Source: SAR92 clade bacterium (GTDB taxonomy: Bacteria; Pseudomonadota; Gammaproteobacteria; Pseudomonadales; Porticoccaceae). Taken from it: 19,642 bases of DNA. The notes beneath the pieces were generated by a model. It was not told where the DNA came from. It saw only the letters and a list, made by a program, of their open reading frames with translations, and did no database searches. The stretch lies in contig JABBBF010000003.1 of NCBI GenBank assembly GCA_018607545.1, forward strand, positions 1 through 19,642, given 5' to 3'. The position numbers and the translations under genes were made by a program. Shown piece after piece: positions 14,544 to 19,642 of the stretch (position 1 is the stretch's first letter; each line of letters starts with the position of its first letter).

Positions 14544-16025
14544 ATGTTGAAAGTAGTTATTGCAGGGGGAGGCACAGCCGGCTGGATGGCAGCCTGTGGT
14601 CTCTCGACTCGTTTAGGAAGCTTGCTGGATATCACCCTGGTTGAATCCGATGCTATTGGCACTGTGGGTGTAGGTGAGGCGACGATTCCGCCTATGCGCA
14701 ATTTCCACCGCCTCATGAATATCGATGAACAGGAGTTTATGCGTGAAACCCAGGCGACCTTTAAGTTGGGTATTGCCTTCGATAACTGGGGAGAGAAAGG
14801 CGACAGCTATATCCACTCCTTTGGCGAAATCGGCCAGCGCTCGTGGATGGCAGAGTTCCATGAATTCTGGATGGAAGCCCGGGCCCAGGGTTTCGGCGGC
14901 AGTCTCGACGATTACTGTCTCGAGCTAAAAGCCGCCAAGGAGGGTAAGTTTGCCACTGGCATTGATGACACTCGATTAAATTTTGCCTTTCACCTCGATG
15001 CGACCCGCTATGCCAAATACTTGCGCAAGAAGAGTGAGCAGGCAGGTGTGCGCAGGGTTGAGGGATTAATTAAAGAGGTTCAGAAAGATCAGCAGTCCGG
15101 CGAAATCAGCGCGCTACTGTTGGACAGCGGCGAGCTTATCGAGGGCGACTTATTTATTGACTGTACCGGATTCCGCTCGCTGCTCTTGGGCGAAACCCTG
15201 GGTGTTGAATTCGACGATTGGAGCCATTGGCTGTTCTCGGACAGAGCCATCGCTGTGCAGACAACGTCCATTGAAGAGCCGGTACCCTATACGCGCGCAA
15301 CAGCCCATGCATCGGGATGGCAGTGGCGAATCCCACTGCAGACCAGGGTCGGCAACGGCATTGTCTACAGCAGTCGGTTTATGTCTGATGACGAAGCCAA
15401 GCAGACACTGTTGGCGAATATTAGCGGCGAAATGATTACCGAACCTCGATTAATTAAATATCGCACCGGAAGTCGGCAGAAATCCTGGCACAAGAACTGT
15501 GTTGCTCTTGGACTGGCCAGTGGGTTTATCGAGCCATTGGAATCCACCAGTATCCATCTAGTGATGACGGCGATTATTCGCCTGATCCGCCTGTTCCCCT
15601 TTGGCGACTCCAAGGAAGCATTGGCGGACAGATTTAATCGCGAAACCCGCACAGAAATAGAAACAGTGAGGGATTTTATTATTCTTCACTACAAGCAGAC
15701 CAACCGTACCGACAGCGACTTTTGGAATGCCTACCGAACCATGGATATCCCAGAGCCCCTCGCTCACCGTCTTGAGATATTCAAAAAGAATGGCTACGTC
15801 TGGGAAGACGACGTAGCCCTGTTCCGTGTCGATTCCTGGGTCCAGGTCATGATGGGTCAGGGCTTGAACCCCGAGGGGTTTCATGGCGCAGGCAAGCTGT
15901 CAGGCAAACAGGGACTCCAACAATCGCTGGCTAAATTAAAGTCCTCAATTGAAGACAAAGTACAGAAACTTCCGACACATCAACAATTTATTGACCATTA
16001 CTGCGCGGCGCCCCGAGAGGACTGA
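14544..16025 (+). CDS. Flavin-dependent tryptophan halogenase-family protein 1
   Basis: A FADH2-dependent halogenase-type enzyme of 493 residues, near the usual 500-540. The flavin-binding GGGTAG is at 8-13, with GVGEATIPPMR at 42-52. Lys74 (ATFKLG) matches the catalytic lysine of PrnA (Lys79), and Glu333 (EPLEST) probably matches Glu346. The diagnostic WxWxIP is intact as WQWRIP at 259-264. Family members put Cl or Br on tryptophan, indoles or pyrroles with a separate flavin reductase; none is visible nearby. Related halogenases beside TonB receptors in Xanthomonas and Brevundimonas brominate free indole in vitro, but their natural substrates are unsettled. AGGAGA precedes the ATG at good spacing. 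A reduced-flavin monooxygenase role without halogenation cannot be excluded. Confidence 0.92.
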   Translation: MLKVVIAGGGTAGWMAACGLSTRLGSLLDITLVESDAIGTVGVGEATIPPMRNFHRLMNIDEQEFMRETQATFKLGIAFDNWGEKGDSYIHSFGEIGQRSWMAEFHEFWMEARAQGFGGSLDDYCLELKAAKEGKFATGIDDTRLNFAFHLDATRYAKYLRKKSEQAGVRRVEGLIKEVQKDQQSGEISALLLDSGELIEGDLFIDCTGFRSLLLGETLGVEFDDWSHWLFSDRAIAVQTTSIEEPVPYTRATAHASGWQWRIPLQTRVGNGIVYSSRFMSDDEAKQTLLANISGEMITEPRLIKYRTGSRQKSWHKNCVALGLASGFIEPLESTSIHLVMTAIIRLIRLFPFGDSKEALADRFNRETRTEIETVRDFIILHYKQTNRTDSDFWNAYRTMDIPEPLAHRLEIFKKNGYVWEDDVALFRVDSWVQVMMGQGLNPEGFHGAGKLSGKQGLQQSLAKLKSSIEDKVQKLPTHQQFIDHYCAAPRED

Positions 16026-16048
16026 TCGCCATAACAAGTGAAGGCATT

Positions 16049-17593
16049 ATGACTAAAACAGTCGTTATAGTAGGTGGAGGCAGCGCCGGTTGGTTGACGG
16101 CAGGCATTATCGCCGCACGTCACAACCCCTTGGATGAATCGGGCCAGGGCACAAAGGTCATTCTTCTCGAGTCCCCAGATGTCGCCAATCTCGGTGTTGG
16201 AGAGGGCACATGGCCGACCATGCGCGATACACTGAGACAGATAGGCATATCAGAAGTCGACTTTTTGCGTGCCTGTGATGTCAGCTTTAAGCAGGGTTCG
16301 CAGTTTATCAATTGGCAAACGGGCCAAGGGGAGTCCTACTATCATCCCTTTGTTCCTCCCGCCGGTTACGGCGCCGTAAATCTGGCTGCCCACTGGCTGA
16401 AAACGGGTGGCGACCTCAATTTTGCCGATGCTGTCTGCCCGCAAGGAAAGATATGCGATTTGAGGCTGGCCCCTAAAACACCGCAGACCCCAGAGTACGC
16501 TTTTGGCCTTAATTATGGTTACCACCTCAATGCCGGCAAATTTGTTGAACTGCTAAAGAGCCACTGTGTAGATAAGCTGGGAGTGGATTATCAGGTCGGC
16601 CATGTCGATCAGATATTGAGTGCTGACAATGGTGATATCTCAGGGCTGTCCCTGTCTAATGGGGAGCAGATCGATGGTGATCTATTTGTTGACTGCACGG
16701 GCTTTACCGCACTTCTGATCGGCAAGCACTATCAGGTCCCCTTTGTCTCCCAGCGCGGTTGCCTGTTTAATGATACGGCGCTAGCTGTGCAGGTCAATCA
16801 TGCGGAGAAAGACACGCCCATAGCCTCCTGCACCAAGTCTACCGCTCAATCCAGTGGTTGGGTTTGGGATATTGCGCTGCCAACGAGGCGCGGCATTGGT
16901 CATGTATTCTCCAGCCAGCATGTGTCTCTGGAAAAGGCAGAGGATGAGTTGCTGCGTTATCTTGAAGCCGACCCGGCATTGTCAAAAGATCATCCGAGCC
17001 CGCGCAAAATCACCTTTCAGCCAGGCCATCGTGAGAGCTTCTGGCATAAGAACTGTGTTGCCGTTGGTGTCTCTGCGGGTTTTGTGGAACCTCTCGAGGC
17101 CAGTGCCCTGGTGTTGATTGAAAAGTCAGCGGAGTTTATAAGCAATAACCTGCCCCAGGACAGGCCGGCAATGAAGGTTGTCGCCAAGCGCTTTAACGAT
17201 ATTATCGGCAAGTACTGGGTTGATATTATTGACTTCCTGAAGCTGCACTATGTGTTGTCCGAGCGCACTGATTCAGCGTATTGGCGCGACCACAAAGATC
17301 CGCAAACCATGCCAGACAGTCTTAAAGATTCACTGGAATTGTGGCGCTCCCAGGTTCCCTGGGTGTCTGACAGCAATAACCGGGCTGAATTATTCTCTGC
17401 GGCCAGCGTGCAGTATGTGCTCTATGGTATGGGATATGTTACCGACATTAATGGCAGCCGTTACCGCGGTTGGAACAAGGACGCTGAATTAGCTGACCGC
17501 CTGATGCGTGATAATTTGGGCAAGACCGAAATGTTTATGGCCAGCCAGCCTACAAATCGCGACCTCCTCAATCTTGTCCGTGGTGGGGTTTAG
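16049..17593 (+). CDS. Flavin-dependent tryptophan halogenase-family protein 2
   Basis: A second halogenase-type enzyme of 514 residues, 23 nt after the first and clearly divergent from it. GGGSAG is at 9-14, GVGEGTWPTMR at 49-59, and the candidate catalytic Lys81 lies in VSFKQGSQF. EPLEAS (347-352) retains the conserved glutamate at 350. The signature WxWxIP is altered: the sequence is WVWDIA (271-276), with Ala for Pro, followed by LPTR. The N-terminal part carries an extra acidic stretch, LDESGQGT, and the substrate-side region YYHPFVPPAGYGAVNLAAHW has no match in the first enzyme. It may halogenate a different site or substrate, or work as a partner. AAGG precedes the ATG. The gene ends by overlapping the opposing DUF6445 gene by 4 nt. 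Confidence 0.91.
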   Translation: MTKTVVIVGGGSAGWLTAGIIAARHNPLDESGQGTKVILLESPDVANLGVGEGTWPTMRDTLRQIGISEVDFLRACDVSFKQGSQFINWQTGQGESYYHPFVPPAGYGAVNLAAHWLKTGGDLNFADAVCPQGKICDLRLAPKTPQTPEYAFGLNYGYHLNAGKFVELLKSHCVDKLGVDYQVGHVDQILSADNGDISGLSLSNGEQIDGDLFVDCTGFTALLIGKHYQVPFVSQRGCLFNDTALAVQVNHAEKDTPIASCTKSTAQSSGWVWDIALPTRRGIGHVFSSQHVSLEKAEDELLRYLEADPALSKDHPSPRKITFQPGHRESFWHKNCVAVGVSAGFVEPLEASALVLIEKSAEFISNNLPQDRPAMKVVAKRFNDIIGKYWVDIIDFLKLHYVLSERTDSAYWRDHKDPQTMPDSLKDSLELWRSQVPWVSDSNNRAELFSAASVQYVLYGMGYVTDINGSRYRGWNKDAELADRLMRDNLGKTEMFMASQPTNRDLLNLVRGGV

Positions 17594-18306
17594 GAAAACT
17601 CAATAAAGCTGGTAACGGTTAGACGCCCGGTCTCAGGGCTGGGGTCAAAGTTGTAGTCGGGCCTGATCATTCCCGAGTGCAGGCTCGAGCCACGGTACAT
17701 TAACAGGCGGTTTTTCACCGCTTTAAAAGAGGCAATTTGTGAATAGTCCTCTGTGTCGCCGCAAATATAGCTGCTGGGTTGACGCGCGGGGTCTTGAAAT
17801 CGCGCCTTGATACTTCCCTCATATGTTCCAAGCCGACTACCATCAATATACTCATAACCTGTTGCGTTGTGACGGTAAAACGCTGTGCCCGAATCAGGCG
17901 CGTCGCTGAGGTAGTGGATAACCGCCAGGCTGTTTCTTGACGGTGCGTCAAAATGGGGAATACGTTGCCTTAGTTGTAAGTTATCTGGCTTGAATGTAAC
18001 GATGGAATATTTTGATGCGGCGGATTTTATAGTGCGCAGATCAAGACCAAAAAAGTCACGGATAACAGCCTGGAAGTTTCTCACCAGGCTAATGATGTAA
18101 GTATCCGAAATAGCCATTCTGACCCCGGGGTAAAAGCTATCTGCAACCGCGAAACTATTTCCCGCAATCGCATGCTGCCTGAGTGCGTCGACTCCCTGGA
18201 TATAAGAGTCGACTCGCACCAGTTCCTGTTGGTCAGCGCCAACTTTTAAGAATTCATAGTCCAGGTCCTGGCAAGGCATGTAATTTGATTTGTCATCATC
18301 AGACAT
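17590..18306 (-). CDS. DUF6445-family protein, 2OG-Fe(II) oxygenase-like
   Basis: A 238-residue protein of the DUF6445 type, which recurs beside halogenases and TonB receptors. An iron-binding triad like that of prolyl-hydroxylase-type oxygenases can be seen: His118 and Asp120 in RIPHFDAPS, and His210 in RGSSLHSGMI. Arg228 (TGRLTVTSFIEF) is in the place of the 2-oxoglutarate-binding arginine. No signal peptide, so cytoplasmic. The substrate is unknown; by position it belongs to the halogenase set although it faces the other way. Its TAA (17590-17592, minus) overlaps the halogenase 2 TAG, and there is no terminator between the two, so the convergent transcripts should overlap. AGGG sits about 8 nt before its ATG, and a good promoter candidate lies 39 nt upstream. 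Confidence 0.83.
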   Translation of the reverse strand: MSDDDKSNYMPCQDLDYEFLKVGADQQELVRVDSYIQGVDALRQHAIAGNSFAVADSFYPGVRMAISDTYIISLVRNFQAVIRDFFGLDLRTIKSAASKYSIVTFKPDNLQLRQRIPHFDAPSRNSLAVIHYLSDAPDSGTAFYRHNATGYEYIDGSRLGTYEGSIKARFQDPARQPSSYICGDTEDYSQIASFKAVKNRLLMYRGSSLHSGMIRPDYNFDPSPETGRLTVTSFIEFS

Positions 18307-18680
18307 TTTTTATCCCTGATCGCCGATTGTATTCGAGGCAAAAAATTATATATGGGTTGAACAGCGAGTCACCCTTATTGTTGGATTTTTAGTACGGTAA
18401 CTTGGCTACAGCATAAATGAATTTTTTGGTGGTTGCACTCCGGTTAATGTTTTGGCAGTTAAATTCCGGGATGCGATTTACAGGGGCGATTAAAATTTAA
18501 ATCCAGGCATATTGCAGAGATTGTACAGTCGCAGATACGTTATTTAGTGCATCGATAAAATGAAGTGGTTTGAGTGGCTTATTCGAACGCAGAGAACAAA
18601 TTCTTTTTGTACTTTAATGAAGCAGGGATTACCCTGTTTGGCTTTCAAAACTAATAAAAAAATACCAATGGGGTCCCTTG
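18307..18680. other. Divergent intergenic region (DUF6445 gene / GH3 gene)
   Basis: 374 bp, AT-rich, without a credible gene. It holds the minus-strand promoter candidate at 18345-18372. I see no convincing promoter, operator or hairpin for the GH3 gene in the remaining 300 bp; a GGGG at 18670-18673 is a plausible ribosome site for it. Confidence 0.6.
18345..18372 (-). promoter_or_regulatory. Candidate sigma-70 promoter for the DUF6445 gene
   Basis: Read on the minus strand: GTGACT (18372-18367), a 16-nt spacer, and a perfect TATAAT (18350-18345). The start site would fall near 18338, leaving a 30-nt leader before the ATG. Confidence 0.45.
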
Positions 18681-19642
18681 ATGAATGTTGTATGTTATTT
18701 GGTGGCTGGTGCTGTTTTGTCAGCAGTTGCTGGCTGTGATGTTAGTGCGCCTGCTGATAAGGCAGAGACTAAAGATACCCAGGTTGCAAAAATTCACCCG
18801 GAGATCTGGCCTAAACAGGCCTCGCCCTTTAAGCGAAATGACAGTGAAGAGCGGCGTATTACAGCATTAATCGAGCAAATGAGTCTGGAAGAGAAGGTTG
18901 GTCAAGTTATCCAGGCGGATATTGGCTCCGTGACCCCGGACGAAGTTCGTGAATATCACTTGGGCTCGGTACTGAATGGCGGTAATTCTGCCCCTGGCGG
19001 TGACAATCGCACAACCCCCGCTGCCTGGGTTGCACTTGCCGATGAATTTTGGCTCGCATCCACTGATAAAAAAAATGGCAGAACAGCTATTCCCGCACTC
19101 TGGGGAACAGATGCTGTGCATGGCCACAACAATATCGTCGGTGCGACACTCTTTCCCCACAATATCGGTTTAGGTGCCGCGAATGATGCCGACTTAATGC
19201 AAGAAATCGGCACTGTTACCGCCAAAGAAATCCTGGTGACCGGTCTCGACTGGACCTTTGCGCCAACGATTGCTGTGGTGCGCGATGATCGTTGGGGGCG
19301 CACCTATGAAAGTTATTCTGAAGACCCGGCTATTGTAAGAGACTATGCAGGTTATCTGGTTGAAGGTATTCAGGGAAAGCTCAGCGACAATACATTTCTT
19401 GATGATGACCACCTGATTGCAACCGCCAAACATTTTATTGGTGACGGCGGAACCGTTGCTGGCCGCGACCAGGGCGATAACATCTCAAGTGAAGAGGAGT
19501 TGCGGGATATTCAGGGCGCCGGTTATCCCGTCGCTATTAAGCGTGGTGTGCAGTCGGTTATGGCATCTTTTAACAGTTGGCACGGCCGAAAATTGCACGC
19601 CCATAAAGAACTGTTAAGCGATGTGCTTGTTGATCAGATGGG
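18681..19642 (+). CDS. GH3 beta-glucosidase / exo-beta-glucan glucohydrolase, lipoprotein (5' part)
   Basis: The frame is open from ATG 18681 to the window end, 320 codons, so the gene is cut. The N terminus is a lipoprotein signal: a hydrophobic stretch ending LSAVAGC, with Cys19, which places the enzyme on a membrane facing the periplasm or outside. The GH3 catalytic TIM barrel then starts: IEQMSLEEKVGQVIQ, LNGGNSAPGG, IPALWGTDAVHGHNNI, LFPHNIGLGA, DWTFAPTIAVVRDDRWGRTYESY and TAKHFIGDGGTVAGRDQGDN, listed in order. The pattern is that of bacterial exo-1,3/1,4-beta-glucosidases of about 800-850 residues. The catalytic aspartate (in an SDW-type motif) would come just after the window. It probably trims beta-glucan oligosaccharides for the nearby receptor or the oxidative operon. 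Confidence 0.92.
   Translation, partial: MNVVCYLVAGAVLSAVAGCDVSAPADKAETKDTQVAKIHPEIWPKQASPFKRNDSEERRITALIEQMSLEEKVGQVIQADIGSVTPDEVREYHLGSVLNGGNSAPGGDNRTTPAAWVALADEFWLASTDKKNGRTAIPALWGTDAVHGHNNIVGATLFPHNIGLGAANDADLMQEIGTVTAKEILVTGLDWTFAPTIAVVRDDRWGRTYESYSEDPAIVRDYAGYLVEGIQGKLSDNTFLDDDHLIATAKHFIGDGGTVAGRDQGDNISSEEELRDIQGAGYPVAIKRGVQSVMASFNSWHGRKLHAHKELLSDVLVDQM

Noticed and set aside
14544..17593. A natural-product (NRPS/PKS or RiPP) cluster around the halogenases
   Set aside because: No synthase, carrier domain, precursor peptide, flavin reductase or export gene is visible in the window; the surroundings are carbohydrate uptake genes.
18683..18870. A separate small gene in another frame at the start of the GH3 gene
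   Set aside because: The GH3 frame gives a clear lipoprotein signal and conserved catalytic-domain motifs from 18681 on; the other frame is a shadow.
1..19642. tRNA, rRNA, insertion sequence or phage attachment site
   Set aside because: I found no cloverleaf, rRNA-like stretch, transposase, integrase or terminal repeat pair on either strand by reading; a dedicated search was not possible here.

Overview
The window reads as a chromosomal carbohydrate-use region from a marine or polysaccharide-degrading gammaproteobacterium, probably of the Cellvibrio/Saccharophagus kind. The grounds are a large TonB-dependent receptor, exported GH3 beta-glucosidases, gammaproteobacterial Shine-Dalgarno and terminator structure, and the conserved company of SapC, cupin-like, tryptophan-halogenase and DUF6445 genes. 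The species is an inference; no rRNA or housekeeping marker is present.

Layout. (1) 1-318: the 3' end of a GH3 glycosidase gene and its terminator. (2) 356-1234, minus strand: a PAS-AraC regulator, divergent from (3) a tight six-gene operon at 1327-8231. The operon encodes a Gfo/Idh/MocA oxidoreductase, a sugar isomerase/epimerase-like TIM barrel, an MFS transporter, a Tat-signal gluconate 2-dehydrogenase subunit 3-like protein, a GMC flavin oxidoreductase, and a second TIM-barrel protein made as a lipoprotein. It ends in a perfect 18-bp hairpin. (4) 8232-9411: a decayed stretch with a truncated NCS2 purine permease, a second gene stub in the opposite direction, and a REP-like inverted-repeat element. 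(5) 9278-17593: a structured leader, a 1027-residue TonB-dependent receptor, a terminator, then sapC-like, cupin-like (JmjC-type), halogenase 1 and halogenase 2 genes. A DUF6445/2OG-oxygenase-like gene faces them and overlaps by 4 nt. (6) 18681-19642: the 5' part of a second GH3 beta-glucosidase, a lipoprotein, cut by the window end.

How it may work. Region 3 has the full look of an oxidative (3-keto) glucoside pathway. A Tat-exported GMC/subunit-3 dehydrogenase would oxidise a glucoside in the periplasm. The lipoprotein TIM barrel would act on the keto-glycoside there, MFS would import the product, and the cytoplasmic TIM barrel and Gfo/Idh/MocA enzyme would finish the conversion. The regulator probably controls it. 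The flanking GH3 enzymes and the TonB receptor point to beta-glucan or glucoside uptake. The least understood part is region 5: five predicted cytoplasmic proteins, two of them flavin halogenases and two with HxD...H iron sites, lined up behind an outer-membrane receptor. What they modify is unknown.
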